A stretch of DNA of 64,000 bases from assembly GCF_030247195.1 (NCBI RefSeq), contig NC_080672.1:375448166-375512165 (forward strand). The letters run 5' to 3'. Below the pieces are notes generated by a model. The model ran no database searches and was not told the origin of the DNA. It was given only the letters and a program-made list of their open reading frames with translations. Below, piece by piece: positions 46,480 through 57,056 of this stretch. Source of the DNA: Topomyia yanbarensis (taxonomy: Eukaryota > Arthropoda > Insecta > Diptera > Culicidae). The stretch's first letter is position 1. Each line of letters starts with the position of its first letter. The translations under genes and the position numbers were made by a program.

Positions 46480-47776
46480 AACGAATTTATGCCAATGATA
46501 TACCCTTATATGTCTTCGAAAATATCTCAGATCTCTAGGGCAAAGTTCCACGGATGTTCCAGATCTCCGGAGAGTTATTATGTGGCCAATAGAGTCGATT
46601 TTCCAGTAATAACGAATTGATGCCAATATTTTCGAAAAAACTTTTGAGTTCTAGGACTAGATTTATGAATTAGCCAGTTTTACGGATGTTCCGGATCTTC
46701 CGAATAATTTTCACGTAGAATCCAGAGTAAGTATTTGAATCAGAGTATCACTATCATTTTAGATGGGATTTTATGTAAGTTTTCAAGAATATTACAAAAC
46801 TTTGGAATCAGTTTCAATGATTGATCACTTTGTCGCTTGTTCAATAGTATATGAAATACTATTATACTGCCGGAATCGGTATCGGAATTGTAATCCGGAA
46901 CATCCCAGATCGGTCGTATCAAGTACAAATTTAATATATACATTCTCATTTTTGTTTTGTTTGCATTTATTATTAGTATTCTGTCAATAAACCGGTGATT
47001 TATGATGACGGTTTTGCATACATCTTTTTATGCCAAACATGACCCCATTCGGCACCGATTCCCACTGGCCAATCTGGTCAAAAACAGTAATATTCACCAG
47101 AATCTGAAAATTGAAACTTCAACAAACAATTTGGGTACAAGTTCATGTAGATTTGGCTGAAAATGTGCCTTAAAACTAAGTTCGAAATCGGGGTCAATAT
47201 GACCCGCTAACACCTTATTCGTAACAAAAAGTTAACACCTAAGGAAGGTTAAATAAATATAATAAATAGTTTAGATCAGAATTCTGTCACAACGTGGCGC
47301 AAGTGTGCATGTAAATTTATGTGTTTTCAACTTGATTTATCTGTGGCCCAACGGCCTACAGCTACTCCAAATGAAATAGTCGTGTGGGTGATAGTCATGT
47401 TGGTTCGACACGCTGTTAGTACGTGGCGCTAGTGTACGAAATTAAAACGATTGGCATGAGCATGGTCATGACCATTTGAATAAAATTTCAGAAAACACGA
47501 ACCTTTTAGGTCGTTAGAATGAAATGTTATGAAACAAATGCGCAACTTCACATGTACACTAGCGCCATGCAGTGACATAATCCCAAACTAAAATGTTCAC
47601 CTGCCTGATCCCCTTGACTTAAAGATCAACTTTCCTTAAGAGAGCAAATATGTAGCTAATCAAGATGTCGATATACAGCCCCATGAATTGACCATTTCCT
47701 AGGTGATGCAAAACTTTTCGAGCTGGGTGTTGCAATACTTATTGAAGCGATTCCAAACTTAGGACGGGTAGTGTTA
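46480..47776 (-). repeat. Right arm of the 7-kb inverted-repeat structure
   Basis: Inverse of the left arm, ending CCAAACTTAGGACGGGTAGT, then GTTA. It differs from the left arm mainly by indels: the block equivalent to 41256-41630 is largely absent. The outer ends pair well over CCAAACTT, GAAGCGATT and GTTGCAATACTTATTG. Both outer ends abut TA. Confidence 0.8.
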
Positions 47777-48084
47777 AAGGTTGGTTAAAGATATTTGTAG
47801 TAATTTTTGTATTACAAAAGCTTGCAAACTGACAGTTACATAGCTGTTGCCATGGATCACCTTTTTTGTTCAGGCACAAATGCGTTAGCTTGGCGGTGCT
47901 TTTTACATTTAAGGTATTCTGAAACTAGGAGGTTACAATGTTTAAATATTATTTATAATAATAGGGGGCTGTCGTAAAACTAGAAATACAATGCTATATA
48001 CAAGAGTGAGACCAATTGTTTTGCAACTGTCTTAAAACTAGGAATCCTAAAAGTTTGATATACAAAAGGGGGAATATTAGTTTT
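47777..48084. other. Intergenic, no feature recognised
   Basis: Short stretch between the inverted-repeat structure and repeat M. Confidence 0.4.
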
Positions 48085-48210
48085 TTACCTTTTTTATAAA
48101 GGAAATGTATAAAATTCGCTCATACTTTCAAGACTTTTCCGAGTCCCGGAGGGCCGAGTCTTATATACCAATCGACTCAGCTCGACGATTTGGGACAATG
48201 TCTGTGTGTG
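48085..48210 (+). repeat. Dispersed repeat M, 5' half (left of R1-clade insertion)
   Basis: TTTTTTACC, GAGTCCCGGAGGGCCGAGTC, CCAATCGACTCAGCTCGACG, GACAATG, then TCTGTGTGTG, where it breaks off. The continuation is found at 52901. Confidence 0.75.
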
Positions 48211-48479
48211 TTTTATTATCAAGAAAAAATTTCAAGACGGGAAAAAATGTACCAAAACCTAAATGTCTCAGGGAACGGGTTTGGACTGCCATCACCTGAC
48301 CCGCTAAAAACAATTGCTCTTGCCCAGAACCTGATTCCTCCCCGGCACTACCTTACGGGATTACTTCGGGAGGGGTTGTTATGTGCATAGCACCCACTCT
48401 AATTCCACTATTTAGTAGTAGTCCCCTACGAAGACAATCTGGGTGGCAAACTTCCGATTGTCTAATTCACCGAGCCATT

Positions 48480-49140
48480 GGGCTTCCTTATGCCAGTTAG
48501 CTTCGCAACTCCCTTCTCGTACAATTCAGCGCCATTTACTCGTTGATCCTTCGACTTGTTCACGAGCTACTCGGTCTAGTCCCCGACGGTTGACATAGCC
48601 TACTCCGAGGGAGAATTTCTCGGCGAGAGAAGTTCTCCCGAAACCGAACCAACCAGCCAGGTGTCGAGGTCAGTTCGGCGATTCCGGTGGAGCAGGGCGT
48701 CCAATTCGCTGGTGCCCAGACGACCCGCGACTGGTGGTATCTAGTCGCAGTTTACTCAGTCTAGTTCCCGGCGGTGAATCTAGCTTACGCCGACGGATAG
48801 TTCCCCGGCGAAGGAAGTTCTCCCAATACCGATTCTTCTTTGGTTTTAGCACCACAATTTCTTGAGCCCTTTGGCTCCCTCTCGTTTCATTTCGCTCTAC
48901 TTTCCCGATGAGCCATTCAGCTCCCACCATCACTTGTTCGCGAACTACTCGGTCTAGTCCCCAACAATGGATCTAGCCTACTCCGACGGAGAATTCCCCG
49001 GCAAGGGAGGTTCTCCTGAAACCGAGCGGTAGATTTCTCCGGCGATTTCGGTGAAGCTTGACGTCCGGTTCACAGGCGCCCCGACAACCCAAACTCGGTG
49101 CTACGTCACGTACTACTCAACTAGTTCCCGGCAGTGGACC
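48480..49140 (-). repeat. 3' tail tandem array of R1-clade element, four units
   Basis: The anchor AGTCCCCGACGG or a close variant occurs at about 48578, 48763, 48957 and 49123 (spacing 185, 194 and 166). Each is followed by CTACTCCGACGGAGAATTCC-like text and, about 90 bp on, GAGGTCAGT/GGCGATTCCGG. The same family forms 1600-2127. The first unit overlaps the end of ORF2, so the array may have grown by duplication of the 3' end. Confidence 0.7.
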
Positions 49141-49144
49141 TAGT

Positions 49145-51905
49145 CTACACAATCATAGAGTTCCTCGGCGGCGGAATTTCTCTCGAAACCCGATCTTCGA
49201 CTATATTATCAACTGTCACACTAAGCATACCCCTACGAACTTCGTCGAGCCTAGAGCATTCGAAGACCACGTGTTTCGGTGTCTCTTGCACGTTCGCACA
49301 CTCCGGGCACAGGGGTGACCAAGCATATTCAAAGCGATGCAAGTACTTCCGGAAGCATCGGTGCCTGTGTCAAATGGAAGTTCACCTTCCCATGCTTCCT
49401 ATGCATCCAAGCCAACATTTGGGATGAGTTGGTGGGTCCACCTTCCTTTCTCCGCATTGTACGACTCCTGCTGCCATTTAGCCAACGAGTCCGCTCGGAC
49501 CAGTCTCCTTGCATTACGTGTATTTCTTCGCTAGTAGCATTCCACGTCCTCAGCCAGGGTGATGCAGATGGGGATCGTCCCGGTGATAACTCACACTGCC
49601 TCCGAAGATATTGTTCTGTAGGCACTCGCGACTCGTACGGCCATCAGCCGGAATGTCCTGTTCAGCTTTTCACGGTTTCGCTTGGGTTTCAGTGCAGCAC
49701 CCCATGCAGGAACCCCATATCGGAGTATCGATGACGAAACAGTAGATAGCAGACGTTTCGTGCTGCTTCCCGGGCCGCCGAAGTTTGGCATGATTGTCGC
49801 TATCGTGTTCGTTGCCTTCGTCGACTTTTCGCAGGCGTAATCGACGTGGTTGTTGAAGCTCAACCGGTCGTCGATTATTACTCCCAATTGCTTCAGTGCA
49901 CGCTTCTATGCAATAACGTGCCCTCCGACGTCGATCTGCATTCGCTGAACCGCTTTGCAGTTGCTGACCAACAACACCTCCGTCTTGTGGTTCCCCGTTC
50001 TCGATCGCGTCTATTATCTCCGTCAACGACACCTCCACATCTTCCAGTGTCTCACCCATCACTATTAGTGACATGTCGTCCGCGAAACCCACGATTTTCA
50101 CTTTCCTGGGCAGTCGCAGTGCTAAGCCCCATCGTAAGAGTCCAAAGAGTTGGACCAAGAATGGAGCCCTGAGGGACACCCGCTGTGACTCACATTGACT
50201 TCTGCCCTTCACCCGTCTCGTACAAATCGGTAGGTCTGGCCACCCTGATCGTGACCACAGCGCAGTATCGATCTTCTTTTCGCTTCTCAGCACTCTCGAG
50301 CACTGTCCGAATTGCATCCACTGTCGATGCTCCTTTGCGAAATCCGAACTGCATCTTGGATAGTCCGTGCTCACCTTTCGTGAATTTCGTCAACCTGTTA
50401 AGGATGATCCTTTCTAGGAGTTTGCCAAGTGTATCCAGCAGGCATATGGGTCTGTACGAGGCCGAATCGCCCGGTGGCTTCCATGGCTTCGGCAGCAACA
50501 TCAGCTTCTGAACCTTCCACATTTCGGGGGCCTTCATTTAGACACTTCTGCAGCACCATCCTGAACATGTCCGGATATGCCAGGATCGCAGCTTCCAGCA
50601 CCACGTTTGGTATTTCGTCCGGACCGGGGGATTTCTTTGATTTCAGGCGCTTCGATGCTTCTGCGAGCTCGTCATCGTCCGTGTTTGTTCCTTCTTCTTC
50701 GCCATACAGTGTTGGTGGCCAGATGGTTGGATTGTGCTTCGGAAAAAGATCCTCGACGATTATCTTCAGCTTAGTCGGGTACATTTCGGCAGGCGTCGTC
50801 GAGCCCTTCATTTTCGCCATCACTACTCGGTACGCGTCGCCCCAGGGTTTGGCGTCTACTTCTCGGCACAGCTCCTTTTGGCAGTCTGACTTGCTTAGTC
50901 TGATCTTACGTTTTAAAGCGGCCCTAGCTTCCCGAAGCACTGCGTTGCGGTCTTCTCTATCTGGCTCCGATATTACTCTCTGAGCCCGCCTTCTGGCTCT
51001 GAGACAAGCAGCGCGTAACGTACTAAGCGTCTCGTTCCACCAGTAAGCTGGACGCCGTTTGTTGCGTGGTTCAAGTTTACGCGGCATTGTGACGTCACAA
51101 GCCGCCACAATCCTTCTTGTTAGGTCAGCCGCATCCACGTTCTCGGTCTCGATATTCGGCCGAAGTGCCTCAACAAAGAGGTCTTTGTTGAAGGCTTTCA
51201 TCTTCCACTTTTGTTTGCCGGTCATCCTTCTCCGTACTGCCGCGGGGTTCCCTTGACCGATACCGTAGCGAATCTCCTAGTGGTCACCATGTATATACGT
51301 TTCGCATACTTACCAATCCTTGTTCACCTTCAATGAAGGACTACAGAATGTGACGTCGATGATAGACTCCCTCCCGTCTCTCCGAAATGTGCTAACAGAA
51401 CTTTCATTGCACAATCGTACGTCTAACTTCGACAGAGCTTCCTGCAGGATACACCCTCTTGTGTTGGTTACTCTACTGCCCCATTCCACAACCCAGGCGT
51501 TGAAGTCATCACCAATGACTACTGGCTTCCAACTGATCAACTGCTCTGTTAACTGCTCTAGCATTAGGCTAAACTGCTCTACTGTCCACCTTGGAGGAGC
51601 ATAGCAGCTATACACGAAGACGCCATTGATTTTGCCTATCACGAAACCCTCATATGAGCGTTCTACTACTTCTTGGATGGGGAATCTGCCCATAACTTGT
51701 ATCACAGCGGTTCCTGATCTATTCGCCACCCAGTTACCGTTATCGGGGGGACTTGATAAAGCTCTGTGATCAAAGCGACATCGCACATTTTTTCTGTCGT
51801 AGACTGCAACAACAGTTGCTGTGCGTTGTCACAGTGATTCAGGTTTATCTGGGTCATCTTCATTATTGTTGGCCTGCAGTCGCCTTCTTGTAGGCAGGGC
51901 ATTTA
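49145..51905 (-). pseudogene. R1-clade ORF2: endonuclease and reverse transcriptase, broken
   Basis: Domains in order on the minus strand. Endonuclease: MTQINLNHCDNAQQL, YEGFVIGKINGVFVYSCYAP, VVIGDDFNAWVVEWGS (a GDFNAW block), ESIIDVTFCS, and after a stop YIHGDHxEIRY (the SDH catalytic block). Linker and RT: WWNETLSTLRAACLRARRRA, KSKKSPGPDEIPN, YRPICLLDTLGKLLERIIL, FGFRKGASTVDAIRT, then CAVVTI. The palm block A region is lost by internal deletion before FADDMSLIV (catalytic pair, near 50100). C-terminal: GVIIDDRLSFNNHVDYA, YGVPAWGAAL and CPECANVQETPKHVVFECSR, the R1-clade CCHC finger. Several frameshifts divide it. The deletion alone would abolish RT activity. Confidence 0.9.
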
Positions 51906-51928
51906 AAGCCACCCTTCTGATGGTCGCT

Positions 51929-52620
51929 TCAGTCCACTGGGGTGCAAAGGAAACACTTCGGCTTCTGCGTGCAGTCTCTCGCAAGATAGCCCGTCTCTCC
52001 GCATTTCCAGCACATCCCGGATCTGTCCGGGCCTTTGCAAGCCCCTACTAAATGTCCAATGCCTAAACATTTGAAGCATTTCTCCGCTTGTTTATTTACT
52101 CGTGGGGCGGCTCTCAGTAGGCATCTCGACCATCCAACTGTAACTTTACCTACCTCCAGTGCCTTGTCTGCAGCGGTTACCGGTAAACGAATCATCGCTG
52201 TCTGCGTTCCTGCGTATCCCTTCTTTAACCTGATCGTCATGTGCACCTCGCCCAGGTTACACTGTTGCTTCATTGTACCTCTCAGCTCGTCTTCCGCCGT
52301 GATTTCATCAAGGTCTTTGCACACAATTACCATCTCCGGGCTTAAGGTTTTAACTTCTGCCTTTTCACCAATTGATTTAGTAATAGTTTCCTGCAAGGTC
52401 GAGCTACTAGTCGTAGAATTCTTCTTCAGCTCGAGGAGCATCTTACCTTTTTGGGTACGCCTGACTCTTGCCTCCTTTTCCCCCTCATCTTTCAGCTCCG
52501 GGTTCTCTCTGACCTTTTTGAGCAGCGCTGCATTCACCGTCGCGTCATTGGCTATGGCGAGCACGGTTTCTCCCTTAGGCGTCTTCGGACGAGTCGAGGG
52601 TTCTGATTTCCTCTTCTGAT
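51929..52620 (-). pseudogene. R1-clade ORF1 (gag-like, zinc knuckles), damaged
   Basis: An open frame of at least 211 codons (first Met 52564, reading frame open to about 52620). A Lys/Glu-rich amino half (VRENPELKDEGEKEARVRR) is followed by a conserved block, MTIRLKKGYAGTQTAMIRL, and ends in Cys/His knuckles: CFKCLGIGHLVGAC is a normal CX2CX4HX4C. The second, CWKCGETGYLARDC, has Tyr where the zinc-binding His belongs. KCFLC begins a third. ORF1 proteins bind the element RNA and guide the RNP to its target. The N-terminal start is missing or shifted (upstream 52621-52900 has stops), so a full product is unlikely. Confidence 0.85.
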
Positions 52621-52900
52621 TTCCTCTTCTGCTACCCTTCCGCTCCTCCTTGTTTGCTGTTTCTCGTGTTTCTTCTTCCTATCTACAACGGTACTCCATC
52701 TATCACCCTGTCGGGTGGCGTCCTTTCCTTCGGCAGCAAGAGCGTCCTCGAGCGACTGCCTCTTTGACCCGCCTGGTCTTTCGTCTCCTGGCGAGGATCT
52801 TGTTCTCTTTGGAGTTATGGGAACTGGCGTGTTCTTCCCTCCAATCTGCCTCTCCTTACCCTGTTTCGGAGGGGCTAGGAGGATAGTAGCCTTATGTGCG

Positions 52901-53135
52901 TCTGTGTGTGTGTATGTATGTATCTATGTGACCAAAAATATGCACATCGGTTACTCGGAGATGGGTGAACCAATTTCATCAAACTTAGTATCAAGTGAAA
53001 GGTACAACGTTCCCATAGGCTGCTATTGAATTTCATTAAATTCCGAGTTCCGGTTCCGGAGTTACGGGTTTAAGAGTGCGGACACACAGCAAATTCACAT
53101 TTTTGCCTTTCTTCTATAGAAAGTTTATGCAATCA
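52901..53135 (+). repeat. Dispersed repeat M, 3' half (right of R1-clade insertion)
   Basis: TCTGTGTGTGTGTATGTATG, GAGATGGGTGAACCAATTTC, AAGTGAAAGGTACAACGTTC, CCGAGTTCCGGTTCCGG and TTTTTGCCTTTCTTCTATAG. The last phrase resembles the start of a further M unit, as at 761, so M may occur head-to-tail. Confidence 0.7.
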
Positions 53136-53199
53136 TTATGATTTTTGTTATATGCATTTTGATTTAAGTTGCTGCTTAGAATTAAAATGGTACTTAGAA

Positions 53200-53490
53200 T
53201 TAGTCGGTTGTCACGGTAAAGATAGACACGTCTACCTTTATCAGGACACATGCTAGTGAACTCGGGAGATTCGTAGTTATGCTGCCTAAGCTCGACCCTC
53301 ATTAGCAGAAGACAAAAATTAAGCCCTTACGATATTAAGCCTGTTCTAATGACCCTGCCACTTCTAGTTTTCCGATCTGTTTACTTCACATCCTTGCTCT
53401 CACTTGGGTACTATGGCTCTAATTTTCATAAATTTCCCTACCCAGTAGTCTCTAGCTAATTGAAGGTCGTTAAAATGTAAATTAGAATTA
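53200..53490 (+). repeat. Dispersed repeat P, complete-looking copy
   Basis: Has both halves in the same order as 20937-21210: CTACCTTTATCAGGACAC and GAACTCGGGAGATTCG, then TTAAGCCTGTTCTAATGA, TTGCTCTCACTTGGGTACTA and CCCAGTAGTCTCTAGC. No coding capacity or TIR found. Confidence 0.55.
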
Positions 53491-53859
53491 TATTCTGTAA
53501 TAAAATTACAGTTTTATATCGCAATTAGTATTAAATTTAAAAACATGTATGAAGTTATTGTTACAAAAATTTGTTTGCCGATAAGTTCTCCATCGTGTAA
53601 TCATATTTAAAATGTTTCTTTTCTCTTTAGGTTTGCTGACAAAATATGAAAAATTTGAAAGAAAAGGATTTGTTTGCAATTTAAATTTTTGATTTTATGA
53701 AAGATGACACATCAGAGTATATTTCTTCGTATTGAAGTATTCATGCTTTGTGACTCGTTCTCAGATAGTTTTGCTGTATAAAATGGAGTAATCGACCAAT
53801 TTTTTTGAAATTAATGCACTTTGCCAGAGAAAACCATGAAGATTCATAAACCGAACACA

Positions 53860-54335
53860 ACTGCAAAGTTTCGGTCGGTCGGTTTCTCATGAAATCCCTG
53901 TAAAGCGAAATGAAATCAAACTATTTTTGAAGAGATTTATAAATGGGGATGAGAAATGAATAACATATGACAACATCGTGCAGAGAACGTCGTGGTGCCA
54001 ACAAGGGACACCAACGCTGACTATTGCCGAAGCAGAATTGCATCCGTGAAAAATATTGCTGTGCATTTGGTGGGATTCGAACGGAATAGTATACTATTAA
54101 CTGTTGCCACAAGGATAAATTATTGATTCTGAAGTGTACTATTGACAGCTATAGAGATTGAAACAGGCAATTGAACGGAAACTTTTTAAATTGATCAACA
54201 GGTGTAGTGTCCCATCACGACAACGCTCGTTCGCATACGTCAATGGTTACTCGTAACAAATTTAAGGATTTTGGCTGGGAAGTACTGATGCATCCTCCAT
54301 ATATGCCGGATCTAGCATCATTTGTTTCGTTCATT
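53860..54335 (+). pseudogene. mariner transposase relic (DD34D type)
   Basis: Plus-strand reading across frame changes: SHEIPVKRNEIKLFLKRF, then NGDEK (usual TGDEKW, first catalytic Asp), CIWWDSNGIVYY (about 54063), VSHHDNARSFAYV (about 54214, second Asp in HDNAR), then FGWEVLMHPPYMPDLASF (about 54271-54325), where the third catalytic Asp of SPDLAPSDYHLF should follow but the sequence departs. Stops interrupt it in several places. The N-terminal half is absent. The element type (mariner, about 345 aa) is clear; the subfamily is not. Confidence 0.85.
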
Positions 54336-54754
54336 ACACAACTATCTTAAGAACAGTAGCCACGGAAGCTGCCAGAAGTCCGCCTTGACGTAAGTCTTCT
54401 CATCCATAATGAGACAATGAGGTTTCGTCAGCATTTTGGTGTACAGTTTCCGGGCCCGAGAATTTCCCTCTATATTATGCCGTACGTCACGATTTGGAGC
54501 CATCTGCACTTTGTACGTCTGCAGTCCATACTGGTCCTTGGCTCTCGGAACGAAATACTTGGACAGATTTAACTTTTTGGACGCATCCCTGACCGGGGAT
54601 TCCGTAAAAACGCTTTCACTACATGCTTGTGATCCTGAACATTAATAAAACATCCATTCTGACCGCATTTCTCCTTCCGTTCGATGCTCATAGTTTGGTA
54701 GTAACGTTTAATCACACGACCGTTGACTGCATGATTCCGAGTTGTTTTTGACAT
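54336..54754 (-). pseudogene. ITmD37E-type transposase relic, copy 1
   Basis: On the minus strand the frame starts at ATG 54754 with MSKTTRNHAVNGRVIKRYY (helix-turn-helix end), FINVQDHKHVVKAFLRNPRS, then a deletion and frame change to NSRARKLYTKMLTKPHC and LIMDEKTYVKADFWQLPW (usual MDDETYVK; first catalytic Asp present). This text is typical of the ITmD37E family first described from mosquitoes. It stops at 54336, against the mariner relic in the opposite orientation. Length is about 140 codons of an expected 330-350, so it is inactive. Confidence 0.8.
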
Positions 54755-55039
54755 TAAAAATGTCTTACTCCACTATCTAGGGCTAGGTGTCATTCTAAAA
54801 TCTAAACTATCTCCCATGTAACGAAACTATGTAAGGTTTGCACGCTTATAACTCCGATATTACTAGATGGATTTTAATCATTCATACACCAACCGATTCA
54901 GAAACACCTAACTTAAATATTGGTAATAATTTAATATCTCCCCAATAAAAGTAGACTTTTAAAAATTGGTAAAATTAAAAAGTTCACGAAAAACGGGAAA
55001 ATTACCATTCGTGATGCAGATTTCTCAGACACAGCCGTC
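54755..55039. other. Intergenic, no feature recognised
   Basis: Unassigned AT-rich DNA upstream of the ITmD37E start codon on the minus strand. Confidence 0.4.
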
Positions 55040-55370
55040 ATTAGAGGGTAGGTTAGTGGCTTAATCACACACGAAAAGTCATAAATAGAAGCAACGCATG
55101 TCCGTTTCAATCAGTTGTTGCTCTTATCCCATACGAACAACATCTTCTCCGGGCGATGCAAACAGCGCTATCGATTTTCAGCAACGTTGGCATTCGCACA
55201 CACTCGCACCTAAGTGACTAAACCATATACGGTTAGTTTATAAATAGAGGTGACGCGTACCTGTTTGAATCAGTTTTTGTTCTTATGTCGAACGGGTAAG
55301 ATCATGGCTGCAGCGTCTGGGCACTACAATAAGCGGTAGACGCTATGCATTTTCGGCAGCGGTGGCCGTG
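55040..55370 (+). promoter_or_regulatory. Two tandem promoter-like units (TATA plus initiator)
   Basis: Two diverged copies of about 160 bp lie head-to-tail. Copy 1: CATAAATAGA near 55079, then TTTCAATCAGTTGTTG with the initiator A at 55112. Copy 2: TATAAATAGAGGTGACGC near 55239, then TTTGAATCAGTTTTTG with A at 55271. Each is followed by CGCTAT and a TTTTC(A/G)GCA(A/G)CG(T/G)TGGC block (55168-55193 and 55332-55358). The TATA to TCAGT distance is about 30 bp in both. Tandem promoter monomers are known at 5' ends of some LINEs; the owner here is unknown. Confidence 0.5.
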
Positions 55371-55661
55371 TGCGGATTTGTTGGGTACCAGCATGGTGTC
55401 ACAGAATGATTTGCAAAGTGGGTGGGCGGGGTGGTTTGGATTTAATTCAATACGGTGTGTGCTGCTTAAGAGTGTTGCGTTTGAAAAAAATATATTTATT
55501 TTTATGCATGCGTGTGCGTTGTAACTTGTTAATCCATGTTTACGGCGCTTTGTAGCTGCGTAGGGTAAAGAGCCTATTGGTTTTCATATTTCGGTTATAT
55601 GTTTTTTATGAGTAAGGCATCTGACAACGTGCTTCTGTAGTTATTGCACTGTTCAGCAGCG

Positions 55662-56915
55662 TACACCCAAAACAATTTCCCAATGCAAAAAAGGCATTAC
55701 ATCCTTTCGTTCATATTCCGAATTAGAATCATGCCTTCTTCGCGTTGTAGACCAATCATAGTTACTGCATTACACCAACACAGCTTGATTCATGATAAAA
55801 TAAATTGATTGAGAATACACGCTACCATATTATCTGCCCGCATGTAAAAGTATTAGTTGGTTTTGCTTGCTGAGTCTCCAAAAAAGGTGGTGTATTCTAT
55901 ACATGAATACCTCTGTGGTGCTTGTAAGAACTTCTGTCTTCTTACACAGTTATGCTTTTTTGTCTGAGAACAGCTCAATTCCAACCACACTAAACGCGTG
56001 AACAGTTTACGTTCACGAGAGTGTGTGATATACGCGTTATTTTCCCATAGCGAATGGTGTTTGCAGTGAAATCATCGCTCTCTCATTCTGTGCTTCAGAG
56101 AAGAGTGGAAGAAAATGATTTGTGCTCAGATTGATTTGCGATGTGCGCTGGATTCGTATGTTCGGGAAATAATACAAACTGAAATGAGTAACTACCACTG
56201 CTGCTCAAAAGTGCAAACCCATGTCATCACTGCCCTTATAGTTGATGATACTTTAAACTTAGATACTTTTACTGCGAAATACTGATATGATATCACCTGA
56301 AAGTACTGTTAATATGAGGAATGCCAGAAATGATTGGCGGACGGCTTCTATCCGACAAATGTTGAATTAATCTGTTAACCCAATGTTCCCATATAGGTAA
56401 CTTTCTCCTGCGTATAGTTCGCTTAAATAATCATTAATCATTATTTATGAACCTATCTAGTGGCTAGAAGTCGCATATCGCTGGTAAATTTAGGGTTTAG
56501 AGAACGCCGAAAGCTCAACATATTATCAAAACAAAATCATCACCCACACCCCACCAATTTTATGATGCTATAAATTGTTCTCTCCAATATGCAGCATGTG
56601 ATCAGTAGAAAGGCGAAATGGAAACTGTTCCTTGAGCGTGTATTAGTATTTTCAGAGCGCACATGTATCCGAGTGGAGAGTCCTTTACATGTGTATTAGT
56701 GCGGAGTCATTTTAATACTAATATTCCGATATCGTTGAATTCACTAATACGTTCCCAACTGTGGGTTTGTGTAAGTTTCTGTGGTGTAATAGCCTTAATG
56801 CATTTTTGTCCCGGACCAATATCGCTTTATATGCATTATACCAGTTACAATGCAAAATTCGCATTAGAATCATGCTTATTCGCATGTAATTCATACGGTT
56901 CGCGTTTTGGGTGTA
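55662..56915. mobile_element. Possible TIR element TACACCCAAAAC, 1.25 kb
   Basis: TA then CACCCAAAAC at 55662-55673 is inverted as GTTTTGGGTG then TA at 56904-56915. Near both ends are related blocks with ATGCA...GCATTA and TTAGAATCATGC (55726 and 56870). No coding domain is recognised in between. The ends are short, so the span could combine two separate copies. Confidence 0.5.
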
Positions 56916-56933
56916 GTATTTTATATAGGAGAG

Positions 56934-57056
56934 TACACTCAGGTTTTTTTACGCGGATTTTGAAATTTACGCGGTTTTCATTAACGCGTTTTTTTTTAAA
57001 TTTACTCGGTTTTCATTTACACAGCCTGTATCCCCTGCGTGAAAAATCTGAGTGTA
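56934..57056. mobile_element. 123-bp TA-flanked MITE
   Basis: TA then CACTCAGGTTTTTTTACGCG, and inverted CGTGAAAAATCTGAGTG then TA. The interior repeats TTTACGCGG and TTTACTCGG. It has the same architecture as 457-2335 (CACTGAAG ends, TTATGCGG arrays, GTATCCCC near the right end). Confidence 0.8.

Larger units (their letters stand above)
48201..52910 (-). mobile_element. R1-clade non-LTR retrotransposon in a TG tract, with 10-bp duplication
   Basis: The insert (about 48211-52900, 4.7 kb) is bounded by TCTGTGTGTG at 48201-48210 and again at 52901-52910. The two halves of repeat M lie outside. In element orientation (minus) the order is: 5' region, ORF1 with zinc knuckles (52620-51929), ORF2 with endonuclease, RT and a C-terminal Cys/His motif (51905-49145), and a 3' tail of GC-rich tandem units (49140-48480). 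R1-clade members such as Waldo and Mino are known to target (ACAY)n or AC microsatellites, and the site here fits that habit. Both ORFs are broken. Simple-sequence flanks make the duplication less certain than in unique DNA. Confidence 0.8.

Noticed and set aside
50429..52619. Several plus-strand frames of 100-190 codons
   Set aside because: Antisense shadows of the R1-clade ORF1 and ORF2 on the minus strand.
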